A DNA stretch of 64,000 bases, taken from NCBI RefSeq assembly GCF_001753245.1, contig NZ_CP017415.1:896501-960500 (forward strand), in the 5' to 3' direction. Below the pieces are notes generated by a model. It saw nothing but the letters and a program-made list of their open reading frames with translations. It made no database searches and was not told where the DNA came from. The position numbers were made by a program, and so were the translations under genes. This DNA is from Acidihalobacter yilgarnensis. GTDB lineage: Bacteria; Pseudomonadota; Gammaproteobacteria; DSM-5130; Acidihalobacteraceae. This document shows positions 26,940-34,987 of this stretch, one piece after another; positions within the stretch are counted from its first letter, which is position 1, and each line of letters starts with the position of its first letter.

Positions 26940-28058
26940 ATGTCACCGAAGCGGTTATGCGGCCATTGGTTTAAGGGTGTATCTGGGGGCAAACGTAGCA
27001 TGGGTTCGCTGACGCCAACGCGCGAGAAAATATTGGCTGCGGCCGTTGCCGCACCATCGGCCGATAATTCACAGCCCTGGCAGTTACGCTGGCGAGGGGG
27101 CGCACTTGAATTGTGGATCGACGAAGAGCGATCCGGGCATGATTCAGATTCATCGTATTTATTGAGCGATCTTGCGCTGGGTGCCTGTATAGAAAATATT
27201 TGTATCCAAGCTAGCGCCTTGGGTTATGTATCTCATGTGGCGCTGATGCCAGAACTCGATCATGAGCCACGTAAGGTGGCGATCATCACTTGGAGTGCAG
27301 CACCGAAACTGGACGTTGATTTGGCCGCGGTGATTCCTTGTCGGCATACGGATAGGCGCTTCCCATGGGGCCCGGTCGCCGAATCCTCAGTAGTGCGGCT
27401 GCAATCGGTTGGCATAGATGATGGTACTGCCCGTATCCAGCTGATTCCGGCTGGCGAAGCCAGGGCGCGTGCCTCACGTATCCTGATGCGGGCTGAGGGA
27501 TTGCGTTTTTCCAGCCGAACCTTACATGCGGAACTCTTCAGGGCTATACGGTTCGATGTCGGTTGGCACCAAACATGCGCGGAAGGGCTTGCACCAGGAA
27601 CGCTGTTTATCGAGCGTTTGCTTCGCCTACCGTTCACGGCGTTGCAGTACTGGCCCATAATGCGCAGCCTCAATGTCCTTGGCGCAGCTTCAATGCTCGC
27701 CTGGCGTGGCGCCTATCTGCCAGTATCAAAATCCCCGCTCCTTTTTCTATTGACCGCAGAGTCGCTCCAGCGCTCCCACGTTTTAGCTTCGGGGCGCCTG
27801 TTGGAGCGTTTTTGGCTGAGAGCAACGGCACTCGGCCTGGCTGTGCAACCCTTCGCTGCATTGGGGGCGGCCGCTTACGGCACGGTGCCTATCGAATCCC
27901 GCCTGGAGCGTCGTCGTCAATCATTGAAAGCGAGCGTGGAATCGATTTCTAAGTCGGGAGTCGGTTTGGTTTTTTTGCGGGTGGGTCAGGCGGATGCCAG
28001 TAGACCGCCGATGCGTAACGCGCGCCGTGAGGTCGTAGATCTTTTGATGGAAGCGTGA
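26940..28058 (+). CDS. Nitroreductase-like flavoprotein (Acg-type)
   Basis: A 372-residue protein resembling the large nitroreductase-fold proteins of the Acg/DosR-linked type. FMN-contacting elements are suggested by AAPSADNSQPWQLRW near residues 35-50, LSDLALGACIENI around 75-90, and a later LERFWLRATALGLAVQPFA where the isoalloxazine would sit. Such proteins bind FMN, and some sequester rather than turn over flavin. The substrate is unknown. The ATG at 26940 is preferred because AAAGGAG lies eight bases upstream. ATG 27000 is also possible. Confidence 0.7.
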   Translation: MSPKRLCGHWFKGVSGGKRSMGSLTPTREKILAAAVAAPSADNSQPWQLRWRGGALELWIDEERSGHDSDSSYLLSDLALGACIENICIQASALGYVSHVALMPELDHEPRKVAIITWSAAPKLDVDLAAVIPCRHTDRRFPWGPVAESSVVRLQSVGIDDGTARIQLIPAGEARARASRILMRAEGLRFSSRTLHAELFRAIRFDVGWHQTCAEGLAPGTLFIERLLRLPFTALQYWPIMRSLNVLGAASMLAWRGAYLPVSKSPLLFLLTAESLQRSHVLASGRLLERFWLRATALGLAVQPFAALGAAAYGTVPIESRLERRRQSLKASVESISKSGVGLVFLRVGQADASRPPMRNARREVVDLLMEA

Positions 28059-28461
28059 TCGCCATGCACACATATGAAGCGATGCGTCGAAATTTCTTAC
28101 GCCAGTCTGATCACATTCAATCGATTTGAGTGGATGTATACGACCTTTAGCATGACACGAGGGTAGTAGGCGAGTGTGGCCATTGGGTTCAGTCAATATA
28201 TTGAGCGGACACCTTGTCGATATTCTTTACGTGTTGGTATGGCCTCTCCTGAAATCATTCAGTGAAGCGTCTGAGGCTTATGAAAAATCATTATATATAA
28301 CAGATGGTTGCGCTTAATATTGCCGGACAGGCCCATGCTGGCCCGATAAATGCTTTATCCATGGTGGCGAGGTTGATTTTGGATGGGCCGGGCTAAGGTA
28401 CATCGGATCAGGCAGCTCTGCTGCGCAACGTATTTCACTGTATTTCTGGAGGTTTAACGCG
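28059..28461. other. Leader and promoter region of the PEP-CTERM gene
   Basis: About 400 bases without a gene. It holds the sigma-54 promoter candidate listed separately and roughly 280 bases upstream of it where an enhancer-binding protein such as PrsR could bind. No clear repeated box is visible to me. Confidence 0.5.
28339..28354 (+). promoter_or_regulatory. Sigma-54 (-24/-12) promoter candidate
   Basis: TGGCCCGATAAATGCT matches the sigma-54 consensus TGGCACG-N4-TTGCT at all but two bases, with the invariant GG (28340-28341) and GC (28352-28353) separated by the required ten bases. Transcription would start near 28364, giving a leader of about 100 bases before the PEP-CTERM gene. In PEP-CTERM systems the sigma-54-dependent regulator PrsR, encoded at 35-36.3 kb here, is the natural activator. 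Confidence 0.6.
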
Positions 28462-29247
28462 ATGAAAAGCTTACAAAAAAGCAGATTGATTCTCAGTGGC
28501 TTGATTATGGCGGGGGCCATGGGGATGGCTCAGACGGCATCGGCAACGGCCATTGATGGTATTAACTTGCCCGCTGGGAACGGTTTTACTAGCACCAACG
28601 GTTGGGAAACATTGGTGAGTGGAACAGGCCAGACGGTTACGGGTTGGGGTATCGTCAACAGCTTCAACAACTCCGCCTCTAGCTATTGCGCCGGCGGCAC
28701 TGCCTGTCAGTTGACCTATTACTTTACCGGCGATGTGACTAAGTTTGATCCGACGGCTACCAATGGTAACAAGATCATTCTGGACAATGTGAATGCGTAT
28801 TTCTACGCCAACCCAACCTTTACGTACAATGGTTCCGCGCAGAGTATGGCGGCTGCGAACGTGACGGACGGAAGCTTGTGGTTGCAGGCGGCGGGTCATA
28901 CCAGCCTTGTCAATGGTGAAACAGGCCAGATCTTTGGTACGGCGGTGGGTACGACTGCGCAGACTTACAGCGGTTTCGGTGCCGGTCTGCTGGATGCAAC
29001 AGGTGGTCCTGCTGCACCTTACTTCATCCCGTCGTATACGGACGGGCTTACAAACAACCTGGCTGCCTTCCTGCTGACCATGACTTACAATCACTCGGCG
29101 GGTAATACGGTAGTGCAAAATCAGGTCATGACCGCGAATTATAATGCGGTGCCTGAGCCGAGTGACCTTGGCATGATGGGACTTGGCCTACTGATGGTCG
29201 GTTTGATGGGGCTGCGCTTCCGCCAGTCACGTTACCGCCGCGACTGA
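28462..29247 (+). CDS. PEP-CTERM sorting-signal exported protein
   Basis: A 261-residue exported protein. The N-terminus is a signal peptide (MKSLQKSRLILSGLIMAGAM, cleavage near ASATA). The middle is rich in Gly, Asn, Thr and Tyr with few charges and one Cys pair (YCAGGTAC). The C-terminus is a PEP-CTERM tripartite signal: VPEPSD, a hydrophobic helix LGMMGLGLLMVGLMGL, and a basic tail RFRQSRYRR. It should be exported by Sec, processed by an exosortase (not in this window) and released into or onto exopolysaccharide. A TGGAGG ribosome site precedes the ATG, a sigma-54-type promoter lies upstream and a terminator follows, so it is a single-gene unit. Confidence 0.9.
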   Translation: MKSLQKSRLILSGLIMAGAMGMAQTASATAIDGINLPAGNGFTSTNGWETLVSGTGQTVTGWGIVNSFNNSASSYCAGGTACQLTYYFTGDVTKFDPTATNGNKIILDNVNAYFYANPTFTYNGSAQSMAAANVTDGSLWLQAAGHTSLVNGETGQIFGTAVGTTAQTYSGFGAGLLDATGGPAAPYFIPSYTDGLTNNLAAFLLTMTYNHSAGNTVVQNQVMTANYNAVPEPSDLGMMGLGLLMVGLMGLRFRQSRYRRD

Positions 29248-29303
29248 GCTGCAATTGAATATCCTCCCCGTATGACTTGAAGTCACACATGGGAGAGTAC
29301 TTG

Positions 29304-29330
29304 AGGCGCCCCAAGTGGGCGCCTTTTTAT
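29304..29330 (+). terminator. Rho-independent terminator
   Basis: AGGCGCCC (29304-29311) pairs perfectly with GGGCGCCT (29317-29324) around a five-base loop and is followed by TTTTATTG. It ends the PEP-CTERM gene transcript. Confidence 0.9.
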
Positions 29331-29411
29331 TGTTTATGCAGTGGTAATCTGGCGATGAAGTAACTTTGGGGGTAATCCCCCCATTTTTAGCGATGTTCAG
29401 AAATGGAAGGG

Positions 29412-29684
29412 TTAAGCCACCAGGGCGAGCTTCTGTTTTGGGGTGATGCCTCCGAGGGCCATGTTTGGCCGTTCGTGGTTGTAGGTCCAGAGCCAGCGGG
29501 TGGCGAAGTTTTGGACCTCGTGGATCGACTCGAACAGGTATTGGTTCAACCAGTCGTAGCGCACGGTGCGATTGTAGCGCTCGATATAGGCGTTCTGCTG
29601 CGGTTTGCCGGGTTGGATGAAGTTGAGCGCAATGCCGTGCTTAGCTGCCCAGTCGGCGAACGCGTGGCTGATAAACTCGGGCCC
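29412..29684 (-). pseudogene. IS3-family transposase OrfB, C-terminal fragment
   Basis: The distal part of the DDE integrase domain, from GPEFISHAFADWAAKHG to the end of the protein. It holds the catalytic Glu in NAYIERYNRTVRYDWL and the usual tail WTYNHERPNMALGG. The catalytic core is cut off from the N-terminal part by the inserted element, exactly after the codons for IRCDN. No start codon of its own belongs to the IS3 element. Confidence 0.9.
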
Positions 29685-29770
29685 ATAGTACATATCGAAG
29701 CATGAGCCGTTGGGCAGCCATCATCGAGAAGAGCATCCTGAGGGTTCTCACACACCACAGGAGATTCGCG

Positions 29771-31051
29771 ATGATGACTACCCGCAATGATGCTACGCCA
29801 GCGGCCACCTGGGTGGCGATCGATATTGCCAAGCGTACCCATGCCGTTCTCATCGAAACGCCTGATGGCAAGCATCGGCGCTTCCGGATGAACAGCTTGC
29901 AGGAAGACCATCAGCGGTTGGTCGATCTGCTGCATTTGTGCCCTGCTCCGGTTCGTATCGCCTTTGAACCGACCGGGGATTGCCACCGGACACTGGCGTA
30001 CCGTTTGCTCAAGGAGGGTTTCGATGTCTGCCTGGTTTCCTCGATCGCTGGCGCTCGTTACCGCGAGGCGCTGTTCAACTCGTGGGATAAGAACGACCCG
30101 AAGGATGCCGCAGTGATCCTCGCCCTGCTCAAGCAGGGCGTTACTCAGCGCTATGTCGATCCGCTAATCGCCGGCCACCATGGGCTGCAGGAGCTGTCCA
30201 AAACCCACTACCAGATCAGTCTGGCCCGAACGCGGCTCCAACACAGCCTGATGACACACTATTTGCCGCTGTATTTCCCGGAGAGCGAACGCTACTTCCA
30301 CTCCACGCAGGCGGAGTGGTTTGCACGCTTCCTGATCCGTTTCCCGACGGCGGCCTCAGTGCGTGCGTTGTCCTTTGAGGCGTTCGAGCGCGAGGCCTGG
30401 GACGTGGTTGGGCGCAAGGTCAACAAACGCTCGTGGATTCGGGAACTGTACGATACGGCGTGTACCAGCGTTGGCTTGCCGATCGCTGGCGACGATGTGG
30501 CCATCGAGACGTTTCGGCTCCAACTGCGCCGTTATCAGCAACTGATCGAACAACGCGAGGCCCTGGCCGAGACCGCGCATCGCCTGCTGCAGGGACGCCC
30601 CGATTACGAGTCGTTGCGATCCATTCCCGGTATAGGGCCTGTGCTCGCCCTCACTATCTTGGCCGAGGCAGGCGATTTGCGCCGTTTTTCCCATCACCGG
30701 CAGTTTCTCAAGTACTGCGGCCTGGACTTGTCCAAGTCGCAATCAGGCCAGTTCCGTGGCCAGGAGAAGTTGTCCAAGCGCGGCAACGCCAGACTGCGCT
30801 TCGCCTTCTGGTTCGCCGCCACCATCGCCGTGCGCATGCGTGAGAACAGCTTCCGGCAAAAGTACGAGCGTTATGTGCAACCCGACCCGCTCAACGCCGA
30901 TCGCAAACGCAAAGCGTTGACGGCGGTCGCGGCCAAGATGGCGCGGGTCGCTTACAGCCTGGTCAAGCATCGAACCACGTACCGCTGTTATTTCGAAACG
31001 AGTTTGCCCCGTGGATCGACCCCTCTCTGTAGGGCCGTTGGGACCGATTAG
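29771..31051 (+). CDS. IS110-family DEDD transposase
   Basis: A 426-residue recombinase with the RuvC-like N-terminal domain: Asp in VAIDIAKRTHAV, Glu in AFEPTG, and the Asp pair in WDKNDPKDAAV. The C-terminal Transposase_20 domain contains IPGIGPVLALTILAEAGD and the catalytic Ser region in LSKSQSGQFRGQEKLSKRGN. The start at 29771 is chosen because AGGAG lies eight bases upstream. The frame is open up to a possible ATG at 29702. It inserts the element by a bridge RNA-guided mechanism in the best-studied relatives. The gene appears intact. Confidence 0.92.
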   Translation: MMTTRNDATPAATWVAIDIAKRTHAVLIETPDGKHRRFRMNSLQEDHQRLVDLLHLCPAPVRIAFEPTGDCHRTLAYRLLKEGFDVCLVSSIAGARYREALFNSWDKNDPKDAAVILALLKQGVTQRYVDPLIAGHHGLQELSKTHYQISLARTRLQHSLMTHYLPLYFPESERYFHSTQAEWFARFLIRFPTAASVRALSFEAFEREAWDVVGRKVNKRSWIRELYDTACTSVGLPIAGDDVAIETFRLQLRRYQQLIEQREALAETAHRLLQGRPDYESLRSIPGIGPVLALTILAEAGDLRRFSHHRQFLKYCGLDLSKSQSGQFRGQEKLSKRGNARLRFAFWFAATIAVRMRENSFRQKYERYVQPDPLNADRKRKALTAVAAKMARVAYSLVKHRTTYRCYFETSLPRGSTPLCRAVGTD

Positions 31052-31165
31052 GATCCCGTAGATAATGTTCGGGCCTTCCACGGGACCCCATGCTGTTTTA
31101 AGCACGGTCGAGGCCGCTTGGCGGACCTCGTGTTCACTATGGTTAGATCAGGGGATCTTTTCGAT
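31051..31165 (+). ncRNA. Candidate bridge RNA (seekRNA) of the IS110/IS1111-type element
   Basis: Directly after the transposase stop, TCCCGT (31054-31059) pairs with ACGGGA (31080-31085) to close a 20-base loop. The loop contains GATAATG (31061-31067), matching the left flank of the insertion site on the minus strand (GATAACG) at 6 of 7 bases, and TCGGGCC (31069-31075), the exact complement of the right flank (GGCCCGA). Next comes a strong hairpin at 31109-31130. Then ACTATG (31136-31141) matches one element end plus the crossover base, and GTTAG (31142-31146) complements the other end. This is the target-loop/donor-loop arrangement of bridge RNAs. RNA ends and the promoter are not determined. 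Confidence 0.6.
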
Positions 31166-31277
31166 CGTGGAAGCCCACGGGCATCGTTCGATAGCGGCGG
31201 ATACAGCCATTCAAGGACGTCCAGCACGGCCTAGGCTGCTTTCGCCTGTACCTCAGCGCTTGACTCTACAGTTAGCA

Positions 31278-31833
31278 CGTTATCGCAGCGGATCGCCCGC
31301 GGCTTGCCGCGCCATTCGATGACCCGATCCAGCGCCCGCACAACCCGTTCGGCCGGTAGCGAGAAGTCGGCCTCGATGCACAATCCTTCGCGGTTGTAGT
31401 CGTCAATGACGTTGAACAGCCGATACGGGCGCCCATCCTGTAAGCTGTCGTGCATGAAATCCATCGACCAGCTCTGGTTGATCGCCTCGGGCACGGCCAA
31501 TGGCTCGGGCTTGTCGCGCACGATCCGTCGCTTGGGCTTGATCCGCAGATTGAGCGCCAGCGCCCGGTAGATGCGGTACACGCGCTTGTGATTCCAGGCA
31601 AAGCCCTTGACGTTGCGCAGGTGCAGAAAGCACAGCCCAAAGCCCCAGTTGCGCTGCTTGTGCGTCAGCCGAACCAGCCAGTCGGCGATGCGCGCGTTCT
31701 CTTCCGACAGCTTCGCTTGATACCGATAGCATGTCTGACTGATCCCAAACGCACGGCAGGCCAGGCCGATGCTGATAGCCCGTTGCGCCACACAGTCTTG
31801 GGCCCTCTCCCGGCGCGAAGAGGGCCTTACCAT
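31278..31833 (-). pseudogene. IS3-family transposase OrfB, N-terminal fragment
   Basis: The proximal part of OrfB with the HTH_21 region ([15 protein letters not shown]) and the first catalytic Asp in [10 protein letters not shown], the second in IRCDN at the break. The frame then runs on into the inserted element and stops. It starts one base back from the orfA phase at GGAAAATGG, so a -1 slip on AAAA would fuse OrfA and OrfB in the intact element. Confidence 0.9.
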
Positions 31834-32093
31834 TTTCCCTCAAGGGCTTCCTTGCGAATCTCCGAAACCAGACGCTCCTCGGCGTACATCTTCTTCAGTC
31901 GCCGGTTCTCGTCCTCCAGCTCCTTCAGGCGGGCCATCAGCGAAGCGTCCATGCCGCCGTACTTGGCCCGCCACTTGTAGAACGTGGCGCTGCTCATGTC
32001 GTGCTCGCGGCACAGCTCAGGCACGGGCGTGCCGGCCTCGGCCTGCTTGAGAATGCTGATGATCTGGCTGTCCGTGTATCGCGATTTCTTCAT
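31827..32093 (-). CDS. IS3-family OrfA (HTH protein)
   Basis: An 88-residue DNA-binding subunit. The helix-turn-helix is in [18 protein letters not shown] and the following [15 protein letters not shown], and a leucine-zipper-like helix with [19 protein letters not shown] follows for multimerisation. The sequence is typical of IS3-family OrfA proteins such as the IS407 group. The gene is intact and could still repress the element's promoter. Confidence 0.92.
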   Translation of the reverse strand: MKKSRYTDSQIISILKQAEAGTPVPELCREHDMSSATFYKWRAKYGGMDASLMARLKELEDENRRLKKMYAEERLVSEIRKEALEGKW

Positions 32094-32170
32094 GCGGAAT
32101 CTCCTTACCGGTGAGTATCGGAAAATTCCACTTCTGAACGCTACTACTTTGTAGGGCGGATTACCATTTA

Positions 32171-34960
32171 CTATGAAGGTTCCAATTTCTTGAGAAGTGA
32201 TTTCGCGGCCATTTTTTCAGGGAAATTATCTTTATTTTTGATAATGGATTTTAGTATGGAGGATGCTTTTTCTTCATTACCGGTGTCTGCAAGCGCAACT
32301 GCATAATGGTATTGAATGGTACCGCTGCTGGGTACTTTTTTTGCTGCATCCTGAAGCAACGGTAGCGCTGATTTTGGATGTTTGAACTGGACCAATATCC
32401 ATCCATAAGTGTCGCTGATGAGGGGGTTGTTGGGGTCTAAATTGTGAGCTTCGTCTGCAAGTCTAATGGCATCTTGATCCCCGTATTTTGAGCGGATCCA
32501 AGCAAGATTATTCAAAATAACGGGGTTTTTTGGGTTGCTTTTAAGGGCGATCTGATATTGTTGTTCTGCGGATTTGTCATCGCCATTTGTTAAGTAATAA
32601 CCGGCTAATGCAAAACGTACGACAGAATCTGCAGGGTTTGATTTGAGCCAAGTTAGCAGTGGTTGTTCTGGTTCTTTGGTGCGGGCACGAACATTAACGG
32701 TGAATGCAGCTAATGCCAAATCTCGAGATGGGCGGATGGAGATCGCTTCTTTATATGCTTGTTGAGCAGCTGAATAGTTGCCACTCATGCTGTAGAGTTG
32801 CCCGTTCAGTGCGGCAGCGTCAGCTTTTCCATTGGGTAGTTTTGAGAGCGTTTCAGTTGTCAAAAAAGCGGCCTTGATTTCTTTGTTGTGCCATTGGGTA
32901 AGTGCGAGCGCTCTTAGGCCAGGTATGAAATCTGGTTTTATTTTGATGATTTCTTTTAGGGTTTTTTCAGCAGCACCCCATTGCTTGAGTTTTGCCTGCA
33001 CGGAAGCCATATTTAGACTGAAATAAGGATTTAATGGTTCTGCCTGATGTATTGTCGTGAAGGTATTTAGAGCATTTTCATCTTGATGGTTGGCGAGCTG
33101 TGTGTTAGCCATCAAAGTGAGTATTCTGGGATTTCCTGGTGCAAGTGCAACAGCTTTTTGGATAGTATCAAGTGCAGCGGTTGCGTGGCCGGTGGCAAGT
33201 TGAAACTGTGTAATAGCAAGGATGGGCTGAATAGATTTTGGGTTGCTCGTATGTGCGCGCTCTAACCACTTCATCGCCGCGTTGGTTTCGTTGCGGTTCG
33301 CAGATATTCTTGCTAAGGCCATTAGGGCTGTAAGATTGCCGGCGTCGTTACTGATTGTTAGCTTGTAATATTTTTCGGCGCCATTAATTTTTCCTTCGCG
33401 TAATTTTAGGTCGCCAAGTTGATTGGTGATCGCGGTATTTTTCGGAGAATATTTTAATCCAGAAGCAAGGGTCTGTTCTGCTTGTTGGTTTGCATTTGAA
33501 AGAGTGAAGATGGCGGCGGATAGTTGTAGCGCGTCTGGATTGTTTGGATGACGGCGCTCGATATCATGTGCAATAGCTATCGCCTTAGCGAATTGTTTTT
33601 CACGGACATAGGCTGCGGCTTTCAGGCTCAATGTGTTCAGTTGTCCATGCTCATTATTTTTGATATCATTTAATATGGAAAGCGCTTCTCCTTGTTTGTG
33701 ATCGAGCATGAGTGCTTGGGCTAAAGCAAGACGTATGGTATTTGAATCTGAATTTTCAGATGCAGATGCCTGTATGTTGGATAGGGTCTTAATTGCTTGC
33801 TCTGGGGAAGAAAATAAAGATAAAATTAGGCTGGCGGCTGTGTTTGGGGGCGCGCCCTCGGTAATGGTCTTTATAGCTTGTGCATTATCACCGGATTTTA
33901 TTTGCAGAGATGCCAGCATCCTTCTTGCTGTCAAATCTCCCGGATTTTGTGCTAATGCTCCTACCAAGTGATTTGCGGCGAGTATATCTTGCTCTTGGGC
34001 CATTTCACTTGCGCCGAGCAGAGTAAGTGCATTTGTATTGTAAGGATTTGAGTTAAGTGCGATTTGGAGATGCTTGGCTGCTATTGGGTAGTCCTTCATT
34101 TCATACGCGAGTAAACCTTTTAGATAGTTTGGGTAGCCAGCATGTGGAGCTACCTTTAACATGGTTTCAATGTTAGCCATGGCTTCGGATCTTTGTCCGA
34201 GAGCAATTTGTACTTGTGCGAGTTTCCCATGGGCAATAAAAATCTGTTCCGGCGATATGCTTGGTGATCCTATCGACAATGCTTTCAAGAAGCTTTCAGC
34301 TGAATTTTGGATGCGTTGTTGATCGTATTCCGCATATCCTTTGACAAGCCATGCCTGCGCATTTTTGCTATCTACAGCTATCGCACGGTCAGCGGTTTTA
34401 ATGGCTAGAATCGTGTCGCTGTTTTGCAGGGCAAGATTGGCTTGGCCTGCCAGCGCGCGAGAGTTTTTTGGGTCTGTATCCAGGGCCATTGAATAGAGTT
34501 CGTTTGCTTTCTGAGTGTTTTTTAATCCGGTCTCCGCGTCTCCTTGAGCTGCATAGATGTCGGCTTTTTGTCCGGGGCTCGAGGTCTGGTCAGGATGCAA
34601 TACAGCAAGTGCTGATTTGTAATCCGAAATCTGAATCAGTGCAGTTGCAAGTGGTAGTTCGTACTCAAGAGGTGTGGCACCGAGCTTTTGTGCTTGTTTC
34701 AACTGTGCGATTGCCGCCTCAGGATCGCCGAGGCTCAACAGGAGTGCGCCCAATGCAACTCGTGCTGGCGCATACGCTGGAGTTTTGTTGATGAGGCTTT
34801 TTAGCTCTATCAGTGCTGCTCTGTTTTTGCCGGATTCTAGATATTCGTGTGCTTTTTGAAGTTGTGTCTGCGGTGTGGAATTTGAACCGCATCCGGAGAG
34901 GGATAGGGCAAAAATAAGCGGAATAGATAATCTCTTAAAGAGAGATCGAGAAATTTTCAT
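32171..34960 (-). CDS. prsT: PEP-CTERM system TPR-repeat lipoprotein PrsT
   Basis: A 929-residue lipoprotein with a signal peptide and lipobox (LSLSGCGS, lipidated Cys near residue 24), followed by TPR repeats along almost the whole length (for example NSRALAGQANLALQNSD and NPVILNNLAWIRSKYGD). Length and layout match the PrsT family found with XrtA exosortase clusters, where it is thought to sit in the outer membrane or periplasm as a scaffold for exopolysaccharide assembly. It starts 27 bases after prsR on the same strand and is probably in one operon with prsR and prsK. Codon use is notably AT-rich compared with genes outside this cluster. Confidence 0.9.
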   Translation of the reverse strand: MKISRSLFKRLSIPLIFALSLSGCGSNSTPQTQLQKAHEYLESGKNRAALIELKSLINKTPAYAPARVALGALLLSLGDPEAAIAQLKQAQKLGATPLEYELPLATALIQISDYKSALAVLHPDQTSSPGQKADIYAAQGDAETGLKNTQKANELYSMALDTDPKNSRALAGQANLALQNSDTILAIKTADRAIAVDSKNAQAWLVKGYAEYDQQRIQNSAESFLKALSIGSPSISPEQIFIAHGKLAQVQIALGQRSEAMANIETMLKVAPHAGYPNYLKGLLAYEMKDYPIAAKHLQIALNSNPYNTNALTLLGASEMAQEQDILAANHLVGALAQNPGDLTARRMLASLQIKSGDNAQAIKTITEGAPPNTAASLILSLFSSPEQAIKTLSNIQASASENSDSNTIRLALAQALMLDHKQGEALSILNDIKNNEHGQLNTLSLKAAAYVREKQFAKAIAIAHDIERRHPNNPDALQLSAAIFTLSNANQQAEQTLASGLKYSPKNTAITNQLGDLKLREGKINGAEKYYKLTISNDAGNLTALMALARISANRNETNAAMKWLERAHTSNPKSIQPILAITQFQLATGHATAALDTIQKAVALAPGNPRILTLMANTQLANHQDENALNTFTTIHQAEPLNPYFSLNMASVQAKLKQWGAAEKTLKEIIKIKPDFIPGLRALALTQWHNKEIKAAFLTTETLSKLPNGKADAAALNGQLYSMSGNYSAAQQAYKEAISIRPSRDLALAAFTVNVRARTKEPEQPLLTWLKSNPADSVVRFALAGYYLTNGDDKSAEQQYQIALKSNPKNPVILNNLAWIRSKYGDQDAIRLADEAHNLDPNNPLISDTYGWILVQFKHPKSALPLLQDAAKKVPSSGTIQYHYAVALADTGNEEKASSILKSIIKNKDNFPEKMAAKSLLKKLEPS

Positions 34961-34987
34961 GTTAGGGTCCTGTGTCTGATTTATTGG

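Larger units (their letters stand above)
29685..31277 (+). mobile_element. IS110/IS1111-type insertion element inside orfB of IS3
   Basis: Limits follow from where the IS3 orfB reading resumes on both sides: minus-strand GATAAC at 31279-31284 and GGCCCGAG at 29676-29683, with a single shared G/C as crossover base. The element is about 1593 bp, with 86 bases before and 226 bases after its one gene. ATCGAGAAGAGCATCCTGA at 29723-29741 and TCAGGGGATCTTTTCGAT at 31148-31165 are imperfect subterminal inverted repeats. The longer non-coding side follows the gene, as in the IS1111 subgroup. There is no terminal inverted repeat and no clear target duplication, as expected. Confidence 0.85.
29370..32166 (-). 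mobile_element. IS3-family element, interrupted by an IS110/IS1111-type element
   Basis: Both edges carry related inverted ends: GGTAATCCCCCC at 29371-29382 and, reading in from the other side, TGGTAATCCGCC at 32155-32166, each followed about 25 bases inside by GTTCAGAA(A/G)TGGAA. Between them lie orfA (32093-31827) and orfB in two pieces, on the minus strand. The right end falls four bases after the prsT stop codon. I could not find a convincing target duplication, so the outermost bases may be off by a few. The element cannot transpose on its own because orfB is split. Confidence 0.8.
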
